A stretch of DNA of 64,000 bases from Leptoclinus maculatus (taxonomy: Eukaryota > Chordata > Actinopteri > Perciformes > Stichaeidae). The position numbers were made by a program, and so were the translations under genes. Below the pieces are notes generated by a model. That model was given only the letters and a program-made list of their open reading frames with translations. It searched no databases and was not told the DNA's origin. Every line of letters begins with the position of its first letter. The first letter of the stretch is position 1. Below are positions 12,021-23,680 of this stretch, one piece after another. Location: the NCBI GenBank assembly GCA_032191485.1, contig JAVDOI010000009.1, forward strand, positions 20,014,343 through 20,078,342. Direction: 5' to 3'.

Positions 12021-12419
12021 GGAACAAATTCATCGGCCCTTCAGTGTGGTGTCTTCATTATATGGGATACTGATTGCCAGGCGAGCTCCATGTCCTCTGT
12101 CTCTGAGTGTGTGTATGTTTCTTTCTGATGGATTATATTACTCTAATTGTTGCTGATGACATTGCATTTTAAAATAAGATTGTATATGAATTTTGGCCAT
12201 AACATTCAACACAAGCTCATCATTTAAAAACATCTCAATCCTAAAATCCTGGACACCTTGTAAGATATTTCGGTGAGGTTATGAGCAGTTAAACCGTTTA
12301 AATAGTTTTAGAGGCCTGGAAACTCTCCAGTAATTCACAGGAAAAACACAGCTCCTTCAACCTTGAGACACAATGTTAAAAAACAGCTTAGCAAGCTTAG
12401 TCCCAAGCTGCAGAGTTCT

Positions 12420-12645
12420 TCTTCTAATATCTTGTGACTGATCGAAGAATGTCACAATTTATTTACAAGACCTTATTATTTCATTTTTGTGCTTATAATT
12501 TGTACATTCCTAAATTCCTAAAGGAGATACACTTATGACTTCTGGTGACTAGTAGTTCGCTTGAATACCGATGTTGAATACACTTATTGTAAGTCGCTTT
12601 GGATAAAAGCGTCTGCTAAATGACTGTAATGTCATGTAAATTAAT
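12420..12645 (+). mobile_element. LINE/SINE 3' tail (GTCGCTTTGGATAAAAGCG type)
   Basis: It contains TAAGTCGCTTTGGATAAAAG, then CGTCTGCTAAATGACTGTAA, then TGTCATGTAA. This is a 3' terminal motif I recognise from fish LINEs and the SINEs they mobilise. The upstream 180 bp is AT-rich and could be the decayed 3' UTR. No reverse-transcriptase coding is visible. Confidence 0.75.
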
Positions 12646-14277
12646 GAGTTTGATCAAATAACCAGACAGTAAGCTTGTGGCCAAGGAGTATTCACTGGAA
12701 TAGTGGGGGGTGCAGGGGGTTAACAGAGGCCCGGCAGCTTGATTTGTTCTGTGGCCCCCTAACAGCTTAATCCGGCCATGGTGCTAGTCATGTGGTGAAA
12801 AACGGTCTGTTACTGATGTGAACTAACACAGTGAAAGACAAGCTGGAATGGATCACCTCTGCAGGTTTTTCTAAAAAATATACAAACTTGTTCTCATGAT
12901 TGGTGAAAAAGTCATGTATGTCTGTGAAGTCATTGTGTGTCCTGTTGCTGCTCAGAGAGCACATTTCAGTTGTAACTGTTCAAACACCCAGAGGAAACCA
13001 AAAGCCACACACACACACACACACCTTACACTTGAATATAATATATCTTTAACAATGTAAAGGCCAATACGGAGTCCTGCTGTTCACTTGAGTGTGTTTG
13101 TGTGTGTGTGTGTGTGCAGAGATGGCACTTTTATGACAAGTCATAAAACAAAGCCATAGCCCCAGGAGAGGTCATTTGGCTGGACGTGGCTGCAAGTCGC
13201 ACACTCTCACAAACACACACAGTGGGAGTCAACCTTAGTGGTGGTCTTTACATCAAGGGACAGACGACGCAGGAAGAAAAGAGAAAGAAAAAGTGCCAAG
13301 AGATGGAAGTAACACATGATTACTTCCTTTATTTCTAGGGTCTTTTCTTTTCTTTCTCTACTTTTGTTCGAGAGTTCTTCATTCTAAATGAGCCACAAAG
13401 TCCTTGCTGTGGCAGTTCCAAGGGGTGGGAAAAAAATGTCTTGCCAACCCAGCTGCCACCCCAGTTTTGGACCTTTTAATTAAAATATATACATGAAAAG
13501 TCATGACTTGTTGGAAATTTACAAGAATGAAACTCCGTTATCCGAGTGCAAGTGAATGCAGAGATGAAGCTCCCCGTACCGACTCCACAGTGTGATACAA
13601 GGAGCTGTGAGGATATTTGGAACAAACCGATTTCCCACAGCTGCCGCTAGCCGTCCTACCAGCTTTCTGTGCAGCCTCTCCCGGTCCCGGTCGCTTTCTT
13701 CCTGTTAAATGTGTGTGTATTGTTGCCAACTTCCACCTACAGAAATACAGAACGGCTGCAGATGGATATTGGCAGATTGTTTTGTTGAAGCATGTTTTGT
13801 TTAGCCAACTCTACTCCTCATATTGCAGACAAACATGTCCACATTTTAGATCATAGCAACATCCAAAAGCAGACAGTTTGAAAGGCACTAAACTCACTCA
13901 CTTCAAGCCCCAAACAAAAAGCCACACAAGTCAGCAGTGCAGTGACAGCTCATTCAAAGCTCAGTGTACGAGAGCGTCAAATTGAACGCATTCATTTAAA
14001 TTACTTTTAAAATAACATGTAAAAAAATGTAAATTAACATATTTTGTATTGAAATGTTATGGCCACATTTAAGGCTTATGTACAGTGTTGGAAAATATGT
14101 CTGAATAGAGTCTGAAAAGAATTATTGATTTTTAATATCACCTTTTGATATTTCTGTTTAATACTTTACTCATGTGCCACAATAATGTATCATTTTGAGT
14201 TAAAATATCTTCATTTTATCATTTTAACTGGTTTTTCCAAACAAATATGTGATTGTTTGCAATTAAATCAGCATATG
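12646..14277. other. Mostly unique sequence with short CA/GT tracts
   Basis: Contains (AC)n at about 13,008-13,024 and (GT)n at about 13,095-13,116. Small frames near 13,540-13,856 show no domain and are not called. Confidence 0.5.
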
Positions 14278-14343
14278 CATATATATATATGTATGTATAT
14301 ATATATATATATATGTATATGTATGTATATATATATATGTATA
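14278..14343. repeat. Mixed (AT)n/(GTAT)n microsatellite
   Basis: ATATAT is mixed with TATGTATG over about 65 bp. Confidence 0.95.
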
Positions 14344-14849
14344 CATGCATACACTGAGTCAACTCAGAGCGACTCTTGTCTTGGTGGGAAAAAGAAAACT
14401 CAATTAAAAGATAACGTTGAATCAAACAAATAGATTAAAAACATCAAGGAATGTGTCTTCAAAATGGTACTGTCAATGAAAATGAGTGCATAGCTTAACT
14501 GAAGTAAGTAAAAGTAGCAATTTTAAATTTACATTATCTGCATTACTATGATTAGTATGAGTGTTTTTCTGTGCTCGTGGCGGGACCCAACAATGCATCG
14601 TCTCTCCTGTTTAGCAGTCTGACGAGAAAAAAAATCCTACAGTGAATTTCTCCTTCATTGCTGTAAAATGTGTTTATAATGCATTCATAGATCTGACTGT
14701 GACTGTTTGTAGCATATGTGGGATTTAAAATAAATCAATTTAAAAACTTTTTATTTATTTTATTTATATGGGATTTTACAGCTCCAATCATACAAATCTT
14801 ATTTACATACAATATCTTGATAATTACCAGTGACAATCTGCTGATTACT

Positions 14850-14893
<44 letters not shown>

Positions 14894-15035
14894 CATGTAT
14901 ACATATAGCCATGTCTGTCATTTCCCTGGGTGTGGGGTTGTTGGATAGAACGTGTGAAGTAACTCACTGTGTCAAAGCCTGATAACCTGATCCTGAGTCA
15001 CATGGGGTTATTGAATGAATGGGAGAACGAGTTCA
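14344..15035. other. AT-rich sequence with (GT)n at 14,855-14,890
   Basis: Apart from a perfect GT array of about 18 units there is nothing recognisable. Confidence 0.6.
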
Positions 15036-15140
15036 GATAGATAAGATAAGATTGAACGATGTTTATCCAGAGGGAAACTGCTTTGCCGCAGATACAGTAC
15101 AAAGTAAGAAAGAGACTACATGTAAGATAACAATAACCAC
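15036..15140 (-). mobile_element. LINE-type 3' tail, minus strand
   Basis: On the minus strand it reads GTTTCCCTCTGGATAAACAT and then a short (TTATC)-like array. It matches the ...TTTCCC..GGGATCAATAAAG tail followed by (TATC)n that ends some fish LINEs. A related tail lies on the plus strand at 49,150-49,214. Confidence 0.5.
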
Positions 15141-15157
15141 AAGGTACAAATCCCAAA

Positions 15158-15995
15158 TACCGTATTTTCCGCACTATAGGGCGCACTGGATTATAAGGCG
15201 CACTGTCAATGAATGGTCTATTTTCGATCTTTTTTCATATATAAAGCGCACCAGACTATAAGGCGCGGGCGCTCTGAAGAAATCTGTAGATTCTCCACTT
15301 CCGTGTCCGTATTCTCACGAGATAGTACGAGACTCACACAGCGAGATGTGATGCATATGACGAGCTTATGACGATCTGGGGGACGGACTGTTTACATCGT
15401 GTAGTGTAGCTTGTTAGCTCGTTAGTTAGCACGTCTGCTAACGGCAGCGTTCTGAGACAGCTGTAGCTTTATGATTACAGACATGTAAACACACAGAATA
15501 AATAATGGCCATCAGTGAGAAACTGAGTTGTGTTGTGAGAACAAGTGAACAGCTGGGCAGGTGTCTTGAGAGATAGAGGCAGATTACCCCTAGCTTGTTA
15601 GCTCGTTAGTTAGCACGTCTGCTAACGGCAGCGTTCTGAGACAGCTGTAGCTTTATGATTACAGACATGTAAACACACAGTTAGTGGAGTCTGCGTGACT
15701 CACACAGCGAGCTATGATACTTATGCATGCTTATGCTTACACCTCGTCCAGAACTACCGGTGAGACTCCTGACTACGGTAGCCGTAATGCTGCAAGCGGT
15801 GCGGCTTTGTAGTTTACCAAAGTCGTACTAAAACATTTTGACAGAGCGCCGTGTACCACACAAAATCGCTTCGAGGTCAGTAAACACAACCAGAATGAAT
15901 CCATATATAAGGCGCTCCGGATTATAAGGCGCACTGTCGTTTTTTGAGAAAATTAAAGGCTTTTAAGTGCGCCTTATAGTGCGGAAAATACGGTA
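15158..15995. mobile_element. Tc/mariner-like MITE, 834 bp, TA target site
   Basis: It begins CCGTATTTTCCGCACTATA and ends TATAGTGCGGAAAATACGG, so the terminal inverted repeats are perfect over 19 bp. It is bounded by TA at 15158-15159 and 15994-15995. Subterminal words GGATTATAAGGCGCACTGTC occur at both ends. There is no transposase frame. Inside, about 88 bp starting GCTTGTTAGCTCGTTAGTTA at 15,409 are repeated almost exactly at 15,594. The TA target suggests the Tc1/mariner superfamily, although the family is known only as non-autonomous to me. Confidence 0.88.
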
Positions 15996-16011
15996 TATAT
16001 ATATATATATA
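15994..16011. repeat. (TA)n tract at the MITE border
   Basis: A TA run starts at the target-site TA. The insertion either entered a TA tract or seeded one. Confidence 0.9.
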
Positions 16012-17084
16012 ATGCCAAAAACAACAGTATAGATCCTAAATATAAAGGTGAGGTTAGCGGTAGGGATCGGTCTAGGTGGGTTGGATAGAGATGTATGCAC
16101 AGTATCAAATCTGCAGTATAGGGGATCCTAAGTGTATTTGGTTAACTCAGGATGTTCATGATTATTTATGTCCATGATGCTTCACCTAATGTCCCATCAT
16201 TGCACATTATATGCCATTATGTCCCGTCAGTCAGTTGTAATGAGTTGAGATGTAATGGATAATGGATGAATATAACAGCTTCTGTTCCCTGTCGGAAACT
16301 GCTGTCTGACTCAAGATGAAGCTGCGAAAATATTCTAAATATAGCGTACACTTAAACTGATATAGATTTCTTTCGGTGTCTAAAATATGTTGAGCGGCTG
16401 CCCCCGTCTACAGCAGTACACTGCTTTGCTACTCTGCTGGTACTGGTCTGTTTCTCCAAACTGGGTGCGTGCCGACCGCCATCTAAATAAGTAGTACTGA
16501 CTATGGAGAAGTACGTCAGACAACCACACTGCAATTACTATAAACCTTCCATACATCCCAGCAGGGTGAGCATTGCTTTTAAAGGTAGTGAGAGTAGCTG
16601 ATTTCCCTGCACCTACTCCAATGATGTAATCCTAAAGATAACCAATTCAATGTTGTTGTCCTAGCCAGCGATGCTTGAATGAGGTGTGTGTGTGTGTGTG
16701 TGTCTGAATAATTCAGGGTATCCAGAGCTGGACAGGGGTCAGAGATTGATACTACAGTAACTGCTTCAGGGCCCAGATGAGCGGGTTTAAGGGAATCCAG
16801 ATGTTATGTCCCAGCTGAAAAATGTGTTGTTGAGTCAGGTTATAACAACAAAGACAACCACACATCTACAATAATGGATAAAATAAAAAAACTGTAGATC
16901 ATAACAGACCACAAATTCCTGAAGCACAAGGTTCATCTTTAAAGTGCTTGCTATATCTGTATAAATAATACGGACATATTATGTCTGCTGGTCTTTAAAG
17001 TAAAGATATCCACTTTACTTTATCACACAAAACAAAAACAACTGATGGAATGAGGTCATGTTTGGCATTTAAAGTCTCATAAAG
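16012..17084. other. Unique non-coding sequence with a short (GT)n
   Basis: A (GT)n of about 9 units lies near 16,685-16,703. No other structure was identified. Confidence 0.5.
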
Positions 17085-17770
17085 TGACACATTTTTTTTG
17101 ACCCATCCAACTCCACTACCACCCGTCACATCCTACATCAGTTGCTCTGCCCGTAACGCCGCCGGCGGGGAGCACTGACCAAGCAGCATTATTTGACATG
17201 TTGCAAGTGAGAAAGGGTTAAGTGAACACAGGACTTTCACCCAGGAGGCCAATGTTCGTGTACTGTGTGAAACCAAAAATCAACGTTGACATTTTGTCAC
17301 GTCAGTCACATGAGTCACGTAAGTCTTTAGTGTTCTGTGCGGTAGGTTTTCGCCTGTCTGTCCACATCCAGCATTTTCTAGCTACGTGGGCACAGACGGG
17401 GGTAGAAAATGGAGATCTTTGAGGAGCTTTGTAAATGTCGATTTGCCGCGAGGACACAGTATAAAAGATCCAAATGTTTCCTTGTCACGATTCTGTGTCA
17501 GAATACGTGAGGCTTTAGTCATTCCAGTTAACATCAACCACGCTCTTTTCCTAGACTAACTAAGTGCTATAGTTGCCTAAACCTTAATCTCCTGTGAGGA
17601 CAGGAGTTTATTTTGAAAAGAAACTGAAACGCCGTCCCTGACACGTCCAAAACTGATAGAGGTAGATAGAGCGTCATAGATTGAAGCCAACGACCGCTGA
17701 CCAAGCGTTGGTATTTGATGAGTTGGGGTGAGAATGTGCTGAATGGCCTGACTGAGGAGGATGAACAAGA
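17085..17770 (+). repeat. Interspersed repeat family C, long copy
   Basis: Shared blocks include TTTGACCCATCC, CATCAGTTGCTCTG, GAACACAGGACTTTCACCCA, GTGTGAAACCAAAAATCAAC and GGTATTTGATGAGTTGG. The first, second and last also occur in the 10.1-10.6 kb copy. It is non-coding. Confidence 0.6.
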
Positions 17771-18098
17771 CACTTCAGTGCATGTACGACTTTTTACTAA
17801 TTGCTTCATGGTGAATGCAGGGTTTTTATATTCTTTCACATTCATTTCAAATGGAGGTCAAATATAAGGATCTCAGGATGTGTTCAAACTGATCAGTTTG
17901 TTTGTTTGTTTTTTGTTTGAATAATAAACTAAGTTACTTTCCCTCTTTTCACAACTGAAGCACTTAAATAACTTGTACGTGAAGTAACATCACACCTTTC
18001 TCCTCTTGTGCGTGTGTTCTCCTGGGTTGGGCAAGGCTAACAAGGTTTAGGGTTTCAGATCATTACAGATAATTTAGACATTCATCACTGATATTACA

Positions 18099-18198
18099 GT
18101 GTGTGTGTGTGTAGGTGTGTGTGTGAGCATGAGTACAGCATTACTCCATAATGTCCATGTAATAAAGGCTTGTAATGCTGTGTGTGTGTGTGTGTGTA
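18099..18198. repeat. Two (GT)n tracts
   Basis: GT arrays lie at about 18,099-18,125 and 18,179-18,198. Confidence 0.9.
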
Positions 18199-18267
18199 AT
18201 GATGCACAGCTGACAGTCTGTGCAGTAATACTGAAACAAGCAACAATCACAAAGCTTTTACCCGCAA

Positions 18268-18535
18268 AGACAGACAGAGACAGAGAGAGAGGAGGAAAAA
18301 GGAAAGAAACAGATGGAGGGTTGAAGAGAGATAAGAGCAAATGGCACTCAGAAAGAAAGAGAGAGATAAAAAAAAAACAAAGTTAGAGTGGGTGTGAAAG
18401 AGGAAAACGACATGAAAGGGAGAACAAATAGATTAAGAGAAATAATTAAGAAAAATGACGGAAAAGGGTTAGAGAACATGATGAAAAAAGAGAGCGAGCA
18501 AGAAAGAGAGACAAAGAGGCAGAGAGAGAGAGTGT
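18268..18535 (+). repeat. Purine-rich low-complexity block
   Basis: About 270 bp are dominated by GA, GAAA and AGAGAG words. Lys/Glu/Arg-rich frames on the plus strand and Ser/Phe/Leu-rich frames on the minus strand are compositional. Confidence 0.8.
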
Positions 18536-18559
18536 CCTTAATGACCACTTTAGTAGTTT

Positions 18560-19324
18560 GGAGGCGGTAATTTGGTTAGCCTCCGGGCTGCAGGTCATGT
18601 AACACTATCCGCGCCAAAGCAGATGATTCTGGGTTGAGATGCGTGTGCGCATTTGCATGAGTGTGTGCAAGAGCATGCGCGTGTTTGTAAGCCAATCCCG
18701 ATGTAGCCTGAATCACTTCTCTGTAGGAGTCTTGTGGAAATTGCTGCCTAAATGAAATTATGTTGTAATTTAAAAACTATTTATCAAAGACAGTTTGGTG
18801 TCACTCCCATTGGAGCCATTAGGCTCCTCTCACACTCCCAGAAGCCAGGAAGACTTCCAGCTCCGAGAACAACAGCAGCATCAGTGAGGAGAGGTTAAGC
18901 TGAGCAAAATGAGAAAGAAAAGCTTCAGTTGTACCACTGGAGAGCTCTGGAAATTGTTATCTGTATACATTGACTATTGTAGTGTCAACAATACTGTCCC
19001 TGTGGGGAAAGTTGGATATGGCACTTGAAGAATCAGACAGTAAAACAGGACATTAAGCACTAACAATGGAATAACTATTTCCAAATTCAGTCCCAAAGCA
19101 CAAACACCCGAGGAAAACATGATGAAAAGAAATAAAATGAAGGAGTTAAAACAGAGCAGCTGAACTAAATGTAATAATTCTTCTTACAGTTCATTCTCTG
19201 CATCTCCATATGAAAGGCGAGGATCATTGAATTGGCATGCATTCCTGTACAAGATGGACCACTGCAGAGAGCTGTGTCACTCCGGTTACCTGCCAGTTTT
19301 CCAATTTTTGGACAGACGATTCTG
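18560..19324. other. Unique non-coding sequence
   Basis: No gene or repeat recognised. Confidence 0.5.
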
Positions 19325-19690
19325 TGCAGTGATGAGTGAGTGTCGTGGTGAAGAGGAAGCTGAGCCGGAAGGCAAAGCTCCCGATTTACCAGTCCATCTC
19401 TGATCGCGGATACAAGCGGCCTAAATGAGTTTCCTTCGTAGGGTGGCTGGGCTCGGCCTTAGAGATAGGGTGAGGAGCTCAGACTTTCAGAGGGCGCTCG
19501 GAGTAGCTGAGGTGGTTCGGGCGTCTGATCAGAATCCTCCTGGACTCGCCTATAAGGCTTTTCTGGACACGTCCAACTGGGGTAGACCCAGAACATGCTG
19601 GAGAGATTATACATCTCGTCTGGCCTGGGAACGCCTCAGGGTCCCCCAGCAAGAGCTGGAAAACGTTGCTGGGGAGATGGGTAGGAAATA
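19325..19690 (+). pseudogene. Rex3/RTE-type LINE 3' coding end, decayed
   Basis: The frame at 19,425 reads MSFLRRVAGLGLRDRVRSSD. Just upstream are AAGCTCCCGATTTACCAGTC and TACAAGCGGCCTAAATGAG. Downstream are RPRTCWRDY, SRLAWERLRVPQQELENVAG and EMG. This is the characteristic C-terminal stretch of the Rex3/RTE-clade reverse-transcriptase polyprotein in teleosts. Compared with the family pattern, pieces are missing (for example the WVMTERTRSR region just before) and frames are interrupted, so this is a dead 5'-truncated copy. Confidence 0.85.
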
Positions 19691-20639
19691 CCCAAACACA
19701 ACCAAAATCTATATTATCACAACAGTCGCCAAAAAGAGCACGTTTTTACAATTATGTTTGCTATTTTATAACTAAATTCACTTTCAGGAAATTGATGGCA
19801 AATCCAAATTTTGCTCCAATACTTTCGGATTTTCTCCACCAACTGTCAGGTTGCTAGCTAACCAGCCGGCAAGTCAGGCTCACAGACCCCGCTGTGATCT
19901 GGTAGGAGTTCTCTCAAGAGATCGGTCTTGTAAACGAGAGGCTTATATTTCCCTGTTGATTGCTTATTTAAATATCAAAACACAAATGTCCATTATAAAA
20001 TGAATGGCAAACCTGTGGCTGCCTTCTGAGCTGTTAGTTAAGGGGTGGAGGAGCTAAACCATGCAGTACCTTATGAAGTAAACAAACATTGGTCATAAAC
20101 AATGAAAAAAATCACAATAAATGATTGTAGTACAATAGGTATTTTTATGGTAGGAGTTTGTTTTTTGACCAGAGATTGTGATATGATGAATTGAACCGTT
20201 TCATACTACTGAAGAAGGCTGCAGTCATCAGTATAATGTAGTAAGTGGTTTCCATTACAGGCTTTATCTTCTCTTGAGTGGTCAGTGATCTCTTTATTTT
20301 AGTGAAGTGTGCTTGAACCCAAAACCTTTAAACTTCCATTCTGCCCAGGATGAGAAAGTAAGTGACAATCACCGTATACAGTAAGCTAACCGTTAGCGGT
20401 ATATAAGCTCACTAATGTTTAGTTAGCAGTTGGAACCCACTCTATTGTTTAACGGTTGAAATACTAACAAATATTACATACACAGTCTCATGGCAGTTTG
20501 TGAAATAGTCACAAAATTTGAATCTAGTGATTAACGTACATGGACACAAGATTGTCGCTCAGCACGACGTAGTATTCCAATTCGAAGTAAGATGTTGTGC
20601 CTGCAAAACGTTTTTTTCCCACATTACACAACAAAACCA
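19691..20639. other. Unique AT-rich sequence
   Basis: Nothing recognisable. Confidence 0.5.
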
Positions 20640-20760
20640 AACAGATTTAGGAAGAACTTTATAGTTGGGCTTAAAATAAGTACATGAACTTAGGTTTATG
20701 CGATAAAACCAACATTAGGTTTAAGCCCGAGCGCCCCCGAAAACGGGGGCGGTGGATAAA
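20640..20760 (+). repeat. Family C fragment ending in a GC hairpin
   Basis: It contains GGGCTTAAAATAAGTACATG, as in family C elsewhere. It is followed by a perfect 8-bp inverted repeat, CGCCCCCG / CGGGGGCG, around an AAAA loop at 20,732-20,751. Confidence 0.5.
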
Positions 20761-20929
20761 AGCTTAGCATATACAGTCGAAAAAAATGCACTTATCGGGA
20801 ACGAATATAATGCATGTATATACCAGATTAAACAAAAAAGTATGGGCTAGAAGATCATGTAAGCCATTTTTACACACTCCAAACACAATTCTACACAACT
20901 CAAATAATTACCATAATATCAGTCATATT

Positions 20930-21330
20930 TCGCCATGGCTGAGCCGACTCCGCACTCCTCAAAGCTACCAAGTCAAAGCTACAAGCTAACATGGACAACC
21001 GATACCAGAAAGCAAGCCAATTCGACACAGATTCCGGAGATATCTTCAATATTTCTCTCCGTGAAACCGTTACAGAGATATGGGCCATCAACACCAGAAC
21101 CACAAACCGCTATGTGGGCTGCTGTAAAGCATACGGGGAGCAACTTGGGGTTCAGTGGCTCGCTGAAGGACACAGTTGCCTTATCAGTGGATACTTTGCA
21201 GCTAATAGGAAGAAAACAGAGGTGCAGGAATGTGCAGGTATTTTTTCCACAATGAGACAGGGTTTGCCTTTGTTCCACAAGGTTGTATTCAGCCTGCATG
21301 TTACCACTCTTCTCTGAGAGTCAGAGACTG
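20930..21330. other. GC-richer, open-frame-dense stretch of unknown origin
   Basis: An ATG in a good initiation context (CGCCATGGC, at 20,935) opens a 106-codon frame. A second plus-strand frame starts at 20,991, and a minus-strand frame of 106 codons overlaps both. Base composition and frame density stand out from the AT-rich surroundings and resemble a degraded mobile-element or gene exon. I recognise no domain in any frame. There are no clear splice sites that would choose a frame. The strand and identity are undecided. Confidence 0.3.
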
Positions 21331-21959
21331 GCGATATACGAGTCTTAACTTTGAGAGGAAAACAGAACAGAATAATAGAGCGCACCTGTCGAAGTATTTA
21401 CTCAAGAAATTCTTCCTCTGAAGACTTGTATTTTTTTACCCCCAACATTCATAAAACAGAAGTTTCCATTGTTTATTTATGAGAGAAAAATACACACACA
21501 CTCACAAACTCAGGGACAAAGCAGGAACCAGAGATTGTATGTCTTGAAAGATTGCATTATGGATTTGCTTATTGGGCTGATATCCTCTGGTGGTTTAAGC
21601 GCTGTTCATCTATTCTACAGTTTCCAGGAGAAGACGAACAAAACTTCCCACAGAGGATGACTCCCAACCAACACTCTTGAAAATATAACGACTAGATTTC
21701 CATGATAAAACTATGAATCATTTTGTCGATAAGTTTGCCTTGTAATTATCCCCGGATGCATTGTACAAACCAAAGTCAAAGATTTATTTGTCACATAAAG
21801 AAAAAGAATGGTAAAATTATTAAGCAAAGGCTAAGATTAATTCCCCAAATAATCCTGAACCTTTTAACCATTCTCAATCACATCTCGTCACATATGGACG
21901 CTTGGTCAGGGCCCCCTTTTTAACGCACTTTTAACCTTTTAAGATTGTGGAATGGTTTT
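21331..21959. other. Mostly unique sequence
   Basis: A short AAAGTCAAAGATTTATTTGT (21,770-21,795) resembles the tail of some fish LINE/SINE copies. Nothing else was recognised. Confidence 0.4.
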
Positions 21960-22340
21960 CTTAAGTATTTATTACGTAGGTTAGTAAAGTAGGCTATGTA
22001 ACTTAACGTGACGTAAATTAAGTACTTAACATAACATACTTACTTAAATTACAGTAAGTCAACATTGACGTTCACACGTGACACAAACGTCCGTCTCGTG
22101 GGTGAAAGGCCTTTGTTTTTTGACCCATTCATGCACCAACCGCCTCCCTCTGTGGACTTTGTTTATCCAACGTCACCTGATTTCTGGTGCAGTTGTTGTG
22201 TGTCTAATAATGATGCGGATGGGTTTTATATTGTTAGCTACTTGAAAGCATGGTGCATCTCATACATTCATCAGACGCCGAGGGATGTGATAAAATGTCT
22301 GTATTTGTTACCCTGGGAACGAGACGAGCCTGGAACCTGA
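21960..22340 (+). repeat. Interspersed repeat family C copy
   Basis: It carries GTTTTTTGACCCATTCATGC and AATAATGATGCGGATGGGTT, aligned with blocks at 10,330-10,440. The AT-rich left part is made of ACTTAACGTGACGTAAATTA-like words. Confidence 0.6.
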
Positions 22341-22867
22341 AATGCAAATACAGTACGTACATTCTTTCATTAGATCGTCCCTGGCGGGAAAATGTCCATG
22401 TCTTTCTAACTTCATGCAGCCTGATTGTAACACCAGCTTGTATCTCTTCGAGTAAAAACAGAGAAAACACTACTGATGTACCTTAAGTTATTCTCTCAGA
22501 TTTAACAAAGCTTCTACAGAACCACTGAAGACATACAGCTGTTCTCACAGAATACGAAATATCCCCATGACGAGTAAACCAATTTATATTAGTAAAATTG
22601 GTGGAATAAGTTTACAGCTTACTGAACAATACTGCCACTGTGTGTCAACAGCTAATAACACTAACATTCCATATTCATAGCTATATTGGATGTTGCTTTC
22701 ATCTCTGCTCCTGAAGTTGGTCAATGAAAAGCCATAAAAGCCAGTTCTCTGACATGTGGCATCGTTAAAACAGCACAGAAACCAGTCTAACAATATGCTG
22801 ATGGGTGAAGCAATAGAACAGTACAAAACAGCAAAGCTTGTGCTTTGCTTTAAACATCACTTCCCCA

Positions 22868-22874
<7 letters not shown>
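22341..22874. other. Unique non-coding sequence
   Basis: Nothing recognised. Confidence 0.5.

Positions 22875-22906
<32 letters not shown>
22875..22906. repeat. (CA)n microsatellite
   Basis: About 14 CA units. Confidence 0.95.
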
Positions 22907-22908
<2 letters not shown>

Positions 22909-23056
22909 GAAACACACAGCCAGTCAGACTAATGTGTGTGACCTATGGTGCTAGCTTACGGCACTGGGAACATTAGTGGTTCAGATTGAAACAAATGAAG
23001 ACAGCTCTTCACTTAGTCACAGTCAGATGGAGCCAGGCAATAATAACACAAAGAGG

Positions 23057-23058
<2 letters not shown>

Positions 23059-23137
<79 letters not shown>
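23059..23137. repeat. (GT)n microsatellite, about 39 units
   Basis: This is the longest perfect dinucleotide array in the window. It produces artefactual Cys-Val repeat frames. Confidence 0.98.
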
Positions 23138-23138
<1 letters not shown>

Positions 23139-23680
23139 CAATACATATCCACATTTGTGTGTATGCAGGTATAGCGTTTTCACAAGCATACAGTTTCTTC
23201 TAAATACACGTGTGTATGTGTGTGTGTGTCCTTTTATATGCGTATGTGCATTATTACTTAATGTAACAGTCAGTGTGCCTTTTGGTTTGTGTGTCTATGC
23301 TTCTGTGTGCGTATGTGTGCATCTGTTGGTATGTGATGCATGGTTGTCTAATGTATGAACGCTGTGTGCATGCAAACGTGCATGTTTATGCATGTACGGT
23401 GTGTGTGTGTGTGTGTGTAGGTGTGTGTGTGTGTGTCTAGGTGTGTGTGCGTGTGTGTGTGTGTGTGTGTGTCTGTGTGCATTTTGAGGATAGAGGCGGT
23501 GAAGAATATATTGAGGTGGAGATGATGATGAGAACCTTCAGGGCTTTTCTGATGAGAGCCATGTGAATTAAAAACTGACAATACCAGTCTTACCCAAGAC
23601 AAATGCCTTCTCTACAACACTCATTATGTGGATTACTGGCACACACATGACTGTGTGTGTGTGTGTTGGTGTGTGTGTGT
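23138..23680. repeat. Degenerate GT-rich region with further (GT)n arrays
   Basis: GTGTGT words with interruptions continue for about 500 bp. Clean arrays lie at 23,398-23,480 (broken by TAG and CTAG) and at about 23,654-23,680. Conserved TAGGTGTGTG interruptions suggest small tandem duplications within the array. Confidence 0.85.

Noticed and set aside
11489..12073. 194-codon open frame, the longest in the window
   Set aside because: It lies in a pyrimidine-rich tract and is almost only Phe, Leu, Ser and Pro, because CT-rich DNA has few stop codons.
22976..23358. Frames with long Cys-Val alternation
   Set aside because: Direct translation of a (GT)n microsatellite.
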